Shown: positions 53,437 to 63,317 of the stretch, piece by piece
Numbering within the stretch: position 1 is the stretch's first letter
How the letters are laid out: each line of letters starts with the position of its first letter
Assembly (NCBI GenBank): GCA_019747875.1
Contig: JAIEQI010000057.1
Coordinates: forward strand, 1 to 64,000
Length of the DNA stretch: 64,000 bases
Direction: 5' to 3'
From: Candidatus Obscuribacterales bacterium
Lineage (GTDB): Bacteria; Cyanobacteriota; Vampirovibrionia; Obscuribacterales; Obscuribacteraceae
Made by a program: the position numbers and the translations under genes
The notes under the pieces: model-generated
Databases searched by the model: none
Seen by the model: the letters and a program-made list of their open reading frames with translations, nothing else
Told to the model about the DNA's origin: nothing

Positions 53437-54069
53437 CTACTTGCTTTTGCGCGTCCAGCCGCGCTGTCTCTTGAACTCTTCGTATCGCACAATTTGGTCA
53501 TCTTTCAGAAGACGCCTCACTTCAAGGGACATCTGGCAATAATGAGAAGTTATTTCCTCGTAGAGGTGACCAATCTTAATCTGTTGGGCCATGATGACGT
53601 CCGAGGAAACTCCCTTCACAACATTTGTTAGAAACTCTTGCCGCTTGGCGTTGTATTCGTTACGCAAGGGCTCAAGCCTGCCTCGATAGTTTTGAAGGAT
53701 AACGGTAATCTTGGCGCGCTGGTCCGGATCGGCTTGAATGTGATCAAGCATCGGATTCAAATAGTAGCCATAGGGTTTATTAAACGCGGCGACGGGCTTT
53801 CCATCGGCTCCGGTAGCCGGTGCCGGCTCTCCGCTTGCAGCCTCACCTGCATTCTTTTTTGTACCATCTTGTGCGATCGACGATGCCGATAAGAGCGTGA
53901 AGACGCTGGCAAACACAAAGCTGTTTATGATTAGAAAAGTTAAGAACTTAGTTCTTTCAGTGTGCTTATCGGACGGCGGTTTTTGCGCGCTGTTCGAGTT
54001 AAGACGAGGCTCGCTGCTTACCGAAAGGCACTCAGGCTCTGATTTATTGGCAGAAAAGGATCGCAACAT
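53437..54069 (-). CDS. Unrecognised membrane-anchored helical protein, weakly CpxP-like
   Basis: 210 residues. A 41-residue polar cytoplasmic part is followed by one hydrophobic helix (FLTFLIINSFVFASVFTLL). A polar Ala/Pro-rich linker leads to a helical domain (about 105-200) with QRAKITVILQNYRGRLEPL, similar in spacing to LTxxQ-type periplasmic proteins but without the motif. Orientation puts the C-terminal domain outside the cytoplasm. Family not recognised. Divergent from the PBP1A gene, with 266 bases between. Confidence 0.65.
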   Translation of the reverse strand: MLRSFSANKSEPECLSVSSEPRLNSNSAQKPPSDKHTERTKFLTFLIINSFVFASVFTLLSASSIAQDGTKKNAGEAASGEPAPATGADGKPVAAFNKPYGYYLNPMLDHIQADPDQRAKITVILQNYRGRLEPLRNEYNAKRQEFLTNVVKGVSSDVIMAQQIKIGHLYEEITSHYCQMSLEVRRLLKDDQIVRYEEFKRQRGWTRKSK

Positions 54070-54335
54070 AGGGATGAAACTTCAACGAGTTTATTGTGAA
54101 AGGTGCTTGATAACAGTGATCCGAGCTTGCTGACTTATGATATACCCCGAATCAGTCTAAACATGTACAACGCAGGATCGCCCCGAAAGTTCGGTCAAGT
54201 CTTTTATTGCACTCTTTAATCTCAGACGCCCAGCTGTTGAAAATGTGCCCGGGGCTTAATTCGGGCTTGTCAAGGCATCGCCGGCGTGCTTAAATTGAGC
54301 TTTCCGTACCGTTTTTACCACTTCCGGAAGCTGTA

Positions 54336-56477
54336 ATGCCAAAGCGTTCTTTCAAGGACCGCCGACTCAACGCTCTAAAGTTTCGCGAGGATCACGCATC
54401 GGCGAAGCAGTATATTTTCTACATCGCCCGAAATGTTTGTTTCGTGCTTCTGTTCATCGGCTTCATTGCGGTTGCCTTCCTTGGTTTCAAGGTCGGCATG
54501 GCGCTGATGGACGTTCCGGATCTTGCTTTTCTTGAGAAATACAATCCAGTTCAAACCATTCAAGTCTATGACAAGAACGATAAGTTAGTTGTTGCGGTGG
54601 AGGGCTCCGAGCAGCGAATAATTGTGCCTTTGAAAATGATTTCTCGTTCCATGCAAATAGCTTTGCTTGCAGCTGAGGATCATCGTTTTTATGAGCATCA
54701 TGGTGTTAGTCCGGCGGGGATTGCTCGAGCTTTTCTCTCAAATGTGTCGCATGGAAAAGTCGTTGAAGGCGGTTCGACTATTACGCAACAATTAGCTAAG
54801 AACCTCTTCTTTGAAGGAAAGAAGCGTTCAATCGATCTGAAAATTGCAGAGCTGTTAATCGCAGTGGCGATTGAAAACAAGTTCAGTAAGGATAAAATTC
54901 TAGAACTCTATTTGAATGAAGTTTACTTCGGAAACAACGCTTACGGCATTGAACAAGCTGCCAGAAATTATTTCGGCAAGCATGCCTCAGAATTAGACTA
55001 TGCAGAATCGGCATTCCTAGCTGGAATCATCCGCTCTCCCAGTCGTGGTGGATCCGCTGAAAATCGCGCATCTGCAGTTCGCAGGCAGCGAAGTGTTCTG
55101 GAAAAAATGACCGAGTACGGTTTCATTTCTCCCGAGGAATTTCAAGTTGCCTCGAGGGAGAATCTGGTTTTTAGGTCCTTTGGAGCTGAGCCGGCGAAGC
55201 TTAGTATTCAGAAGTATCCGTACTATGTGAGCGCTTGCATAGAGATGTTGAAGGGGCGTTATAACGCGGCATCGATTGAACGGCAGGGACTGAAGATATA
55301 TACGAATCTTGATTGCGGTGCGCAGGAAGCGGCAGAGCGCGCATTGGCGGCAGGCTTGGCGAGGGCACCTTATGGGATCAATCAGGGGGCTTTGGTCAGT
55401 ATTCGTGTAGCGGACGGAGCAGTTGTGGCGCTTGTTGGTGGTGTCGGCGATTACATGTCGAACCAATGGAACTGTGCTACTAACCCACACACGGCAGGTT
55501 CCGCGTTCAAACCATTTGTATATTTGGCCGGCTTTGAGAAGGGCGTGATTGAGGAATACGGAATGGTAGAAGATACGCCATTCTCGATGAAGGATCACCA
55601 GGGTAAGGAATACAAGCCGAAGAACTATGATGGCAAGTTCCTTGGTGGTATCACGGTCGCTAAGGCATTCGCCTATTCAAGAAACATTCCGGCATTGAAA
55701 ATCGCACAATCAGTCGGGATTGACTCAATTATTTCTGTAGCTGAAAGAGCCGGCGTGAAGGAAGTTTTGGCACCACATATTTCGCTTGCTCTCGGTTGTT
55801 CTGCAGTCTCTCCTTTGAACCTTGCAAATTCATATGCAACTTTCGCACGTGGAGGGATGTATATGTCACCATCACTGGTGCGCCGAGTGGAGACTCGGAG
55901 TGGCAAGGTTCTAGAAAATTTTTATCCCGATAGTAGCGCCGCATTCGATCGCAATACGGTCGCGCAGTTGGTGGACCTGATGCAGGACTGCGTTGCCGAA
56001 GGCACCGGACAGCTGGCGAAATTGCCCGACCGTCCGGTTGCTGGGAAAACGGGGACAGCCGACCAGGGGAAGGATTTGTGGTTTGTTGGTTTTACGCCGG
56101 ATCTTGTCACGGGTGTTTGGGGGGGCAACAAAGACAATAAAGCAGTTGGCGGTTCAGCCACTGGTGGAACGATCATGACGCGCATCTTCCGCGACTATAA
56201 TGTCGCTTACTACAGGCGCAATCCCACTCCGGCGGGTTTCTTTGTGGCTTGCAATCGTGGTGCACAAGGACTCGGTACGGATAAGCCAATTGAACCGGTG
56301 AAGGCTTCGTCGAGTTATTCTAGTAGTTATTCGAGCTATTCGGCTTACAGCTCACGCAAACGAAAGAAAACTGCTGGGGCAACACGAGTTGTTAGAGAAC
56401 GGCGAGGTACTCCGACCGGTGCCGCCGTAGTTCGCGCAGATCGCGGCATCACCGAATACAGCTGGTCCCGACGCTAG
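54336..56477 (+). CDS. Penicillin-binding protein 1A (transglycosylase/transpeptidase)
   Basis: 713 residues. Class A PBP that polymerises and cross-links peptidoglycan. A cytoplasmic basic tail and one helix (about 25-55) precede the GT51 domain: AAEDHRFYEHHG, EGGSTITQQLAKNLFF and ELYLNEVYFGNNAYGIEQAA. The transpeptidase domain has the catalytic S389-A-F-K392, S448-R-N450 and K571-T-G-T. The last 80 residues are Ser/Tyr- and Lys/Arg-rich and disordered. GGAAG precedes the ATG. Standard length and complete motifs. It stands alone on the plus strand. Confidence 0.96.
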   Translation: MPKRSFKDRRLNALKFREDHASAKQYIFYIARNVCFVLLFIGFIAVAFLGFKVGMALMDVPDLAFLEKYNPVQTIQVYDKNDKLVVAVEGSEQRIIVPLKMISRSMQIALLAAEDHRFYEHHGVSPAGIARAFLSNVSHGKVVEGGSTITQQLAKNLFFEGKKRSIDLKIAELLIAVAIENKFSKDKILELYLNEVYFGNNAYGIEQAARNYFGKHASELDYAESAFLAGIIRSPSRGGSAENRASAVRRQRSVLEKMTEYGFISPEEFQVASRENLVFRSFGAEPAKLSIQKYPYYVSACIEMLKGRYNAASIERQGLKIYTNLDCGAQEAAERALAAGLARAPYGINQGALVSIRVADGAVVALVGGVGDYMSNQWNCATNPHTAGSAFKPFVYLAGFEKGVIEEYGMVEDTPFSMKDHQGKEYKPKNYDGKFLGGITVAKAFAYSRNIPALKIAQSVGIDSIISVAERAGVKEVLAPHISLALGCSAVSPLNLANSYATFARGGMYMSPSLVRRVETRSGKVLENFYPDSSAAFDRNTVAQLVDLMQDCVAEGTGQLAKLPDRPVAGKTGTADQGKDLWFVGFTPDLVTGVWGGNKDNKAVGGSATGGTIMTRIFRDYNVAYYRRNPTPAGFFVACNRGAQGLGTDKPIEPVKASSSYSSSYSSYSAYSSRKRKKTAGATRVVRERRGTPTGAAVVRADRGITEYSWSRR

Positions 56478-56549
56478 TATGCTCGAGTAAGGAACGCGGG
56501 CATTATCTTGCAGACCCACGAAATGATCAGATCAAGAAACGAAGTGGCT

Positions 56550-57305
56550 TCAGGCGGGTAGGGCTGGGTTGATGCCGGAACTGGATCCGGGTTTGTTTAT
56601 AGGGGGGCGGGCATCGACTTGCTCGCCGTTTGGATGAAAACCAAGTGTTTCATTCAGTTCAGCCATTAGATGTTCAGCAAAGCGCTTATCGTCGAGAATC
56701 TCTTTGTTCATCTCAGATTCATGCGTCATCATTTGCGCCGAAAGTGTGATCGTGTTCGTCAAGATACGAGCAAGCGTTTTGCGCGCCCGATGACTTACAT
56801 ATGGATTTTCATCCTTCAACGCCTTATATAGAACTGAAATCGGAGCATTCGGATTTTCGGCAAGCCGAAATCGCACATCTGCACACCGATCGTCGATCAA
56901 CATTTCAAGGCAAATGGATGGACAGTTTGGATTCTCGGCCACGGCCATTCGTACTTCAAAATCCTCATGCATCGCCAGTCGCGTCAGCGTTTGACTGCAA
57001 GCATTCTGGTTCTCAGCTACACGCACTAAAACATCAACGGGGCTGACGTGCGTTAGAAACTCCAGCATGTCCGCCGGAGTTTCTGGGTTTGAAGCAATCA
57101 TTGCTTTTAACCGATTACATCCTGTTTCGCTTACTGCCTTGCGAGCGCGCTGTGAAACATTGTGCAGGCGCGCCGATAGAAAAAGTGTTACTGCTTCTCT
57201 CAGTTGCTGGAGACTTCGCCAATTGAAGCGAAATATATAGGAAATGTCAGATTTTGGTTCCCACCAGTTTAGCAACTCCTCGCAGTCTAGTTCCAATCTT
57301 TGCAT
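56550..57305 (-). CDS. LRV-repeat protein
   Basis: 251 residues from the ATG at 57305 (GAGG upstream; an earlier start at 57368 is less likely). Six or so variant-leucine (LRV) repeats cover about 45-180, with the recurring VR-x-x-V/L-AENPN-x-x pattern (EVRMAVAENPNCPSICLEML and relatives). The Azotobacter LRV protein has an N-terminal Fe-S cluster; no cysteine cluster is present here. Such repeats form right-handed helical scaffolds. No signal or helix. It is convergent with PBP1A. Confidence 0.8.
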   Translation of the reverse strand: MQRLELDCEELLNWWEPKSDISYIFRFNWRSLQQLREAVTLFLSARLHNVSQRARKAVSETGCNRLKAMIASNPETPADMLEFLTHVSPVDVLVRVAENQNACSQTLTRLAMHEDFEVRMAVAENPNCPSICLEMLIDDRCADVRFRLAENPNAPISVLYKALKDENPYVSHRARKTLARILTNTITLSAQMMTHESEMNKEILDDKRFAEHLMAELNETLGFHPNGEQVDARPPINKPGSSSGINPALPA

Positions 57306-57559
57306 AGTTCCGTTTCCTCTGGCCCGGTCCGCCCGGGCACCACCCGCTGTATAGACACTCACAACCACTATCGAGCATCTAGATCCAACAACTCAATTGG
57401 ACAGCAAGTATCTGCCTTCTCAATATAAGGTTATGGGTTTTCCACAAGCTTGATAAAAGGATGTGGGAACTTTGATTTTCCAATTCACATGTTGGATAAC
57501 AAATTCCTAGGATGGTAATACTTGGCGATTTTAACTTGGTGAGTGAGATTAAGATTATG

Positions 57560-58090
57560 GCGTACGCAACAGGCACCTATTTTGCACCGATAACCAGAGG
57601 CAACCGTCGCAACTATAAGTTGGTCGGCTACTGGCTCAGCTCTAACAACAGCAGCCTCGAAGGCTCTACTGCGGAGATTAAACTCCGGCTCGATGACTTT
57701 TGCTCCCATCAAGGTTGCATCCTCAATGCGGTTGAATGGGATTGCGGGTCGAATCAAAACCCGATGAGAATGGGTTTTTGGAAAGCACTGCGCAGACTCG
57801 TCTGTGATAAGTGCCCACCGAAGCGCATGTCAATGAGCTATATGAATCTCGACGATTTCATGACGCAAGCACTTGCTCCGTGCGGTTGCGCTCGTAGAGA
57901 AGGATTGGAAGGAATCCTATTCACAACAATCAGGCATCTGAGTTCTGATCAATCGAAGGTTTCACAGGTCGTACTCAAACTAGCAGAGCAAGGTAAGCAT
58001 GTCATCGCTGAAGATGGTATCTGCCTCAGCTGCTGCCACCCAGCGACTAAAGCATTGCTTCAAAAGCGCAAATTGCTTATCGCATCCTAA
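57560..58090 (+). CDS. Unrecognised Cys-rich protein, possible zinc binder
   Basis: 176 residues from the ATG at 57560 (an ATG at 57512 is possible but its upstream AGG is too close). No signal or membrane segment. Cysteines occur as DDFCSHQGC, VCDKCPPKR, APCGCARRE and GICLSCCHPATK, pairs typical of a zinc-ribbon or treble-clef, though I cannot match a known order. The C-terminus is basic (LLQKRKLLIAS). No family recognised. The divergent gap 57306-57559 shows nothing clear. A perfect hairpin follows at 58128. Confidence 0.6.
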   Translation, partial: AYATGTYFAPITRGNRRNYKLVGYWLSSNNSSLEGSTAEIKLRLDDFCSHQGCILNAVEWDCGSNQNPMRMGFWKALRRLVCDKCPPKRMSMSYMNLDDFMTQALAPCGCARREGLEGILFTTIRHLSSDQSKVSQVVLKLAEQGKHVIAEDGICLSCCHPATKALLQKRKLLIAS

Positions 58091-58127
58091 ACAGTTTTTT
58101 TCAGCCCCCCGGAAATCTGCTCTCGCG

Positions 58128-58151
58128 GCCCTAGATCGTAAGATCTAGGGC
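58128..58151. terminator. Perfect 10-bp hairpin between convergent genes
   Basis: GCCCTAGATC, tetraloop GTAA, GATCTAGGGC. A tetraloop stem of this type is stable. No T-run follows on either strand, so termination is not certain. A short GAGATCTC palindrome lies just after it. Confidence 0.55.
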
Positions 58152-58259
58152 TTCGAGATCTCAGGGTTAGCTTATGGGTTTCGCGTTTGATGAGTGATTG
58201 CTCAAGGACCGAAGGGCGAAAGGAGCAAAGCGAACCCTTGTGCCTGACCCCTGCGCTAC

Positions 58260-60017
58260 TTACTTATTCGTGACCAGCAACAGCTTGCTTTCGCCGAGAG
58301 CTTTGCCCTTGCTTACGAAGTAAACCGGGTTGATGCTGCGCGGGATGAATGGATTGCTTGCCAGAACTCGCGAATGTTCTTTTGCCGATGAGCTCATCTG
58401 TGCGTATTCGCTTTCTTGGATGAGCAAGACCGTTTCGCTCTTCGAGCTCAAGAGCTGTTCCGCCATCTTGATGCTTTCAACTTTTATGGGCTCGAGATTT
58501 GTCTGGAAGGTTACCTCGTCAATCCAATTTTGGAGGCTGGTATAAACTCCAACGCGTGCTGTTTCCGGTAATGTTTGCAGGTAGGGCACGTATTTGAGAA
58601 CTGCCTGCTTGCTGTTTATCCACGGATAGACTTGAGCGGCAACTGCCATCGCTGACAAGCACACGCACACGAAAAGCATTTTGAACATTCGGCGTGGTTC
58701 CTTGCTTGCGCAAAGTTGAAGCATGAGGGCGCCGCATGTGGTTAGCACTGCTGGCAGTGCGATCCAATTTTCGGGACCTTCGCCAGGGAACGCGCGAGCA
58801 CACAGCACCGCGATTACGATGCCACCGATTGTGGCTCCTGCGGAAATTGTCCAGGAAAACGCTTTAATGAATGGCGTTTTTAGCTCGCACGCTGCGCTCA
58901 AATAGTGAGCGATGAGAATGGCGGCGGCAGGATAGACCGGTAACGCATAGTAGTCGATTTTGCCGCGAGACAGACTAAAGAAACCAATTACGACTGCAAT
59001 CCAAAGCCACAAGTAAAAATGCTTTTGAGCTGTAACGTTTTGCAGTCCCGCCTTCATTTTCTTGAATGAATCAGAAAATGCCATCGGCAGGAACACGGAC
59101 CACGGCAACATTCCGCCAAATAGTGAGACGACCATGAACCATATCGGGCGATGCGTGTCGTAAGTCGAACCAGCAAATCTTTCCAGGTTCTCGTGAATGA
59201 AGAAATAACTGAGAGCACCGGCGCCATTTTGTCTGTATGCCGCCATAAACCACGGAACGCCAGCAAGAGCCATGAAAAAGGCGCAGGGCAATACATGCCG
59301 GACCAACTCGATTTTTTTCCACTGCTTCGTGAGCGTGAGATAAATCGCGAATGCCAGTGACGGCAGCACTATACCGACAGGTCCTTTTGTCAGAAATGCC
59401 AAACCCATGCTCAGCGATGCAATATATAGAAGAATGTTGCGGCGCTTCTCATTTTCCAGTGACCAGTAGAGAAGTCCCATGGTCAGTGTGTCGAAGAAGA
59501 CCAATGTCATGTCTGACATGCAGAGGTTTGAGAAGGAAATGAACATGACTGAGCTGGCCAAAACTGCCGCAGTTAAGCTGCCAACTTTCGTGCCGAATAA
59601 ATGTTTGCCTGCAAGCGCGCTCAACAATACAGTTCCGAGCGCGCAAAGAACGGAGGGGATGCGCGAAGTGAAGTGGCTAACGCCGAACATCAAATAGCTC
59701 GCTGCAATTGTCCAGTAAGAAAGAATCGGTTTGTCGAAGAATGGTGTGCCGTGATAGAGCGGCGTCACTAAATTGTCAGACTGAAACATTTCGCGCACGC
59801 ATTCAGCAAAAAATACTTCTGCTCTGCTGAACTTCGGCCACCCATAAGCCAAGCTCAAATAAGCTGCCGCCGCAAGGACTAGCACCCCGACCACGACGAT
59901 GCCGAATTTTGTGTCATCGTCAGGATTGCGTTTGAGGTACGTTTGGCTTAGCTTTTGATATGCCGCCGATATCTTTTGGCTTGCCGAAGGCGTAGTTGGG
60001 GAGGGAGATTGAATCAT
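58260..60017 (-). CDS. PMT-family (GT39/ArnT-like) membrane glycosyltransferase
   Basis: 585 residues. GGAG lies seven bases before the ATG. Transfers a sugar from a lipid-phosphate carrier to protein or lipid A-type acceptors on the outer face of the inner membrane. A cytoplasmic polar tail (1-37) is followed by 10-12 helices. The first loop has SRAEVFFAECVREM (family D/S-E-A) and KPILSYW (family KPPLxYW). A soluble end domain covers the last 100 residues. Closest in style to ArnT/PMT_2 proteins. Substrate unknown. It is divergent from the large coiled-coil gene at 60296. Confidence 0.88.
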   Translation of the reverse strand: MIQSPSPTTPSASQKISAAYQKLSQTYLKRNPDDDTKFGIVVVGVLVLAAAAYLSLAYGWPKFSRAEVFFAECVREMFQSDNLVTPLYHGTPFFDKPILSYWTIAASYLMFGVSHFTSRIPSVLCALGTVLLSALAGKHLFGTKVGSLTAAVLASSVMFISFSNLCMSDMTLVFFDTLTMGLLYWSLENEKRRNILLYIASLSMGLAFLTKGPVGIVLPSLAFAIYLTLTKQWKKIELVRHVLPCAFFMALAGVPWFMAAYRQNGAGALSYFFIHENLERFAGSTYDTHRPIWFMVVSLFGGMLPWSVFLPMAFSDSFKKMKAGLQNVTAQKHFYLWLWIAVVIGFFSLSRGKIDYYALPVYPAAAILIAHYLSAACELKTPFIKAFSWTISAGATIGGIVIAVLCARAFPGEGPENWIALPAVLTTCGALMLQLCASKEPRRMFKMLFVCVCLSAMAVAAQVYPWINSKQAVLKYVPYLQTLPETARVGVYTSLQNWIDEVTFQTNLEPIKVESIKMAEQLLSSKSETVLLIQESEYAQMSSSAKEHSRVLASNPFIPRSINPVYFVSKGKALGESKLLLVTNK

Positions 60018-60239
60018 TTATGAGCTCCGCTAAATCCGTAGCGCGTGCTTGGAAGGTCCAATTATGGCATTGATTTCGCTTCCGTTTGTGAGCGGAAACA
60101 CACACTAGGCCCCGCTTTAACCTATTCTCAAGAAATAGACATTTTTGGGGTAGGAGCATGGGATTTTTACTAAGAAAGACGTAATTTCCCCAATGTACTT
60201 CCTTAAATTTCGCAAATAACATTAGAGACGTGTGTGAGT

Positions 60240-60253
60240 GCTAAAGCTTTAGC
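60240..60253. promoter_or_regulatory. 14-bp palindrome upstream of the large coiled-coil gene
   Basis: GCTAAAGCTTTAGC, perfect with no spacer, 43 bases before the ATG at 60296. It is a possible operator. The rest of 60018-60295 shows no gene. Confidence 0.35.
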
Positions 60254-60295
60254 GAAAGAGGGCTTCGTGCGAGCTTTTGGGGGCAATAAAAAGAT

Positions 60296-62989
60296 ATGAC
60301 AGGTGATCGTTTGTACGAGGCCACGGCAGCGCGTGATGGACTGCTGGACACTCAAGTCTCAAGCTCTTTCCAGACAGAATTACAAAATATTAGAGAAGGC
60401 CTCTCACAAGGATTTTCGGAACGTACGCAACATGCCAAAGATAATTTGCTTGTTACAGGTGTCGAAGTAGCAGGCTCTTTTGGTGTTGGCGCAGCCTTGA
60501 TGGCAGCCGCTAAAGCCGGCGGACGATGGGGCGTAGCAGCCGATGTCGCCGGAAAAGTGATGCTTCTCGGAATGGGGGCTGACGTACTTCGTCGCGGTGC
60601 CAATGTATACGATGCTTACTCGGTCGCACCGGGTAACACGGTCCAGGACCAGCTTACAAGACGTGAAGCAATTGCACAAAATCTCGGAACAGCAATGTTT
60701 GACTATCCGGTGATGATGGCTTCCGGATTTGCGGGCGCCGGCGCCGTGCATTTCGGACCGAAGCTCAGCACCAGTTTGCGCACGAGTCTTGAAGGATTGC
60801 GCACTCCGATGATGCCTAGCATGGTGGAACAGCCGGCTTTTGCGACTGTTCGCGCAACTAGAATGGATCTCAATTCAACTGGACGCTTGGGAGCGAAGGA
60901 ACTTCCGGCCGCAAAAGGCAGCGATCCGCTTGCTGTGTTTCGTGAAAGGCTGGATGCGCCTCATCGCATCGCTCGCGGGATGGACGAGCTGTCCGCTTTG
61001 ATGGAGGCGAAGAAAGTCGCTGGGCATCCAGAGGTGCGGCCGCTTTATGAGCAGATGAGTTCAACGCTACGCGAAGCCGACACATTGAAGCCGCTCATCG
61101 CGCGCGATGAAGTCGCACTTGCTGCTTTTGACAAACAGATAAATGGTATCAAGGGGCTGAAGTCCGAAATTCAGACCGCTCGTCAGGCCGAAAGCGTAGT
61201 TGAAGGCTTGCGTGCCGACATTGAGCGTTTGCCGAGTTTAACGAGCCGGCAGTCAGAACTGAACGGACAGATTGGTCAGGCAAAGAAAATTCAAGAAGGA
61301 AAAGCTCAAGCTCCGGCCGATCAACCAGTTCCAGATATCGCTCAACTGCGCGAAGAATTGGGCGGGGTCAGACAAGATATCGCCAGCATCCGTGATCGCC
61401 AGCCGCAATTGAGTGCCTTCGAGCAAAGACACAGCGAAGCTCAAGCAGCTTTGGAAACCCGGAGAAAAGCTATTGAGGCGGGAACGGATCCCGAGATAAT
61501 GGCGTTGGAAGCTCAGATGGCTCCGATCAGGCAAACGCTTGAAGGCAACCGCAGCCAGATGGCAACGTTGGTCGCCAAACTTACGGAATTGGATGCGCAA
61601 TATGTCGCTAAATCCGCGGAAGTAAAACCGCTGATCGCCCAGTCGGATTCAAATGCAATCTTCGACCTGCCCAAGTACGAAAGACCGCAAATCAATGTTG
61701 AGCCAGGTCCGAAGCCAGTCAAGAAAGTTGAAGCCTCATCGACGGTGGCGGCAAATCCTGCTGCAAAAGTTGTCGAAAATGGCAGCACCGCCAAACCGGT
61801 TAAAGTAGATCTTGCTGCAAGAACAGCTGAACCTATTGTCAAAGCTCAAGCTGATGCCGGAGCAAAGCCTGTCGCAAAAGCTGATAATGGTGCTCGACCT
61901 GCTGAAAGAGTTGAACGTACCACGACCAGTGCGAACCAAGGACAGGGCGACCGCCGCAATACCTCTAATGACCGCAACGCCCGCGTTGAGAAGGTGGAAG
62001 CGCCTCGCGTAACTCGGAAAGATGTCGCCAATGCTTATATGGATGCTGAAGTTGCAGTCAATGATTTTCTTAGAACAACGAAAAGGCACACAACAGCCCT
62101 GAAGAAGGTAAATGATTACATTGATAGTGCCTCGAAGTTGATGGCTACCGATCGCCAGCTAGCTCAAGCCGAAGTAAGAACTGTACTTAGCAATGTCGAA
62201 ACGTTGCTCGGTAAGCTCGAAAACTGGGAGCGTGCGCCAGGTTGGATTCGCGGTGCCGAAAAAGCCAACGTGATGAAAGCTCAAGGTATTTCAGCCGAAA
62301 CCATGGCAAAGTTTGATAAGTGGTACGAGTCGCAGAATCAAATATTCTATGAACGCGCAGCTTCGGGCTCACCGGAAATGAAACTAGCGATGATTCAGGA
62401 GCATCTGCAACGCCGCGTCTCCGTAGAGAGCGTCAAGAACTTCCTGAGAACATCCGGCGATGTGGAAAAAGGCACGAGCCCAATAGTTGCGGAAGGATTC
62501 CGAATGATGGCGGAAGGAAAGCTGCCTGACGGTAGAGCTATTCCGAAGGGATCTGACCTCATCGTTTTTGAACAACGCAAAGTTCCAGGTGGTCAGCAAG
62601 GACCGCAAGAAGCGATCATTCCGTTCGCGAAGGAAGGCGCCAACATCCAGCGTTTCGATGACGCGAAGATTGCAGCCGGCACCAAGAAACTTGAAGTGCT
62701 CAAGAACGAAGGACCTGAAGGACTGCCCGCGAAAGATCTCTATGGTCTCTGGCTCGATCATGACCCGAGCCGTTTGATTCACGCAAAGAATCAAGTGGGA
62801 TTTGCGATTCTTCGTCCGGGCGGCGCGCATGGAAAGAACGTTTTCCACCTTCAATTCAAAGACGGTGTCGAACCGGCACTTCTTCCGAAGGGATTGAGAG
62901 CCGACGCGATGGACGGAACACAAATGGGCACCAACACCGGAGTGCTCTATCAAATGCTGCGCAACATGCTCAATAAACCGAAGTCTTAG
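60296..62989 (+). CDS. Large unrecognised coiled-coil protein
   Basis: 897 residues. The N-terminal 150 contain Gly/Ala-rich hydrophobic stretches (VEVAGSFGVGAALMAAAKAGG and VAADVAGKVMLLGMGADVL) that may insert in membrane. A long coiled coil spans about 225-450. A Lys/Val/Ala-rich, low-complexity linker covers 465-580. A C-terminal globular domain of about 300 residues follows, with DLYGLWLDHDPSRLIHAKNQ and GTNTGVLYQMLRNM. No signal peptide, no catalytic motif recognised. It is a plausible structural or effector-like protein, without evidence for either. Stands alone, divergent from the glycosyltransferase. Confidence 0.7.
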   Translation: MTGDRLYEATAARDGLLDTQVSSSFQTELQNIREGLSQGFSERTQHAKDNLLVTGVEVAGSFGVGAALMAAAKAGGRWGVAADVAGKVMLLGMGADVLRRGANVYDAYSVAPGNTVQDQLTRREAIAQNLGTAMFDYPVMMASGFAGAGAVHFGPKLSTSLRTSLEGLRTPMMPSMVEQPAFATVRATRMDLNSTGRLGAKELPAAKGSDPLAVFRERLDAPHRIARGMDELSALMEAKKVAGHPEVRPLYEQMSSTLREADTLKPLIARDEVALAAFDKQINGIKGLKSEIQTARQAESVVEGLRADIERLPSLTSRQSELNGQIGQAKKIQEGKAQAPADQPVPDIAQLREELGGVRQDIASIRDRQPQLSAFEQRHSEAQAALETRRKAIEAGTDPEIMALEAQMAPIRQTLEGNRSQMATLVAKLTELDAQYVAKSAEVKPLIAQSDSNAIFDLPKYERPQINVEPGPKPVKKVEASSTVAANPAAKVVENGSTAKPVKVDLAARTAEPIVKAQADAGAKPVAKADNGARPAERVERTTTSANQGQGDRRNTSNDRNARVEKVEAPRVTRKDVANAYMDAEVAVNDFLRTTKRHTTALKKVNDYIDSASKLMATDRQLAQAEVRTVLSNVETLLGKLENWERAPGWIRGAEKANVMKAQGISAETMAKFDKWYESQNQIFYERAASGSPEMKLAMIQEHLQRRVSVESVKNFLRTSGDVEKGTSPIVAEGFRMMAEGKLPDGRAIPKGSDLIVFEQRKVPGGQQGPQEAIIPFAKEGANIQRFDDAKIAAGTKKLEVLKNEGPEGLPAKDLYGLWLDHDPSRLIHAKNQVGFAILRPGGAHGKNVFHLQFKDGVEPALLPKGLRADAMDGTQMGTNTGVLYQMLRNMLNKPKS

Positions 62990-63002
62990 TGACCTGGGTC
63001 AC
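62989..63002. promoter_or_regulatory. Dyad after the coiled-coil gene
   Basis: GTGACC-TG-GGTCAC, a perfect 6-bp-arm dyad starting on the last base of the preceding stop. Could be an operator for the gene at 63084; weak. Confidence 0.25.
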
Positions 63003-63083
63003 AATGTTCTTATGACTAACAGGCGAAGACGCCACACGGTCTGCGTTCTATTATAGGAACGGATATGTGGAGGGATTGTTCGC

Positions 63084-63311
63084 ATGCAACAGACTAACCT
63101 TTTTGCAGATGTCGCTCGCCAGCTTAACGAGACTACATTCTACTGGTGTATCTTTGTTTTCAGCCTCTGTCTTTGTCGAGTGGGGGCTGTGTTCATCTGC
63201 CTTTTCGTTGTCGTCATTTATAGTTTTGCTGAAGGAACTTTTCGGCAAGCAATAGAAGATAGTAAGACGACCAAAATTATGCAATATTCGTATCGTGGTG
63301 CACGACCATGA
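63084..63311 (+). CDS. Unrecognised small membrane protein
   Basis: 75 residues with an excellent ribosome site (GGAGGG nine bases before the ATG). One long hydrophobic region (about 20-48, WCIFVFSLCLCRVGAVFICL) contains three cysteines. A soluble C-terminus follows with an acidic-basic tail (RQAIEDSKTTKIMQYSYRGARP). No family recognised. A TATTATAGG about 30 bases upstream could be a -10. The stop is six bases before the convergent DAHP synthase end. Confidence 0.5.
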   Translation: MQQTNLFADVARQLNETTFYWCIFVFSLCLCRVGAVFICLFVVVIYSFAEGTFRQAIEDSKTTKIMQYSYRGARP

Positions 63312-63317
63312 CGAAAT

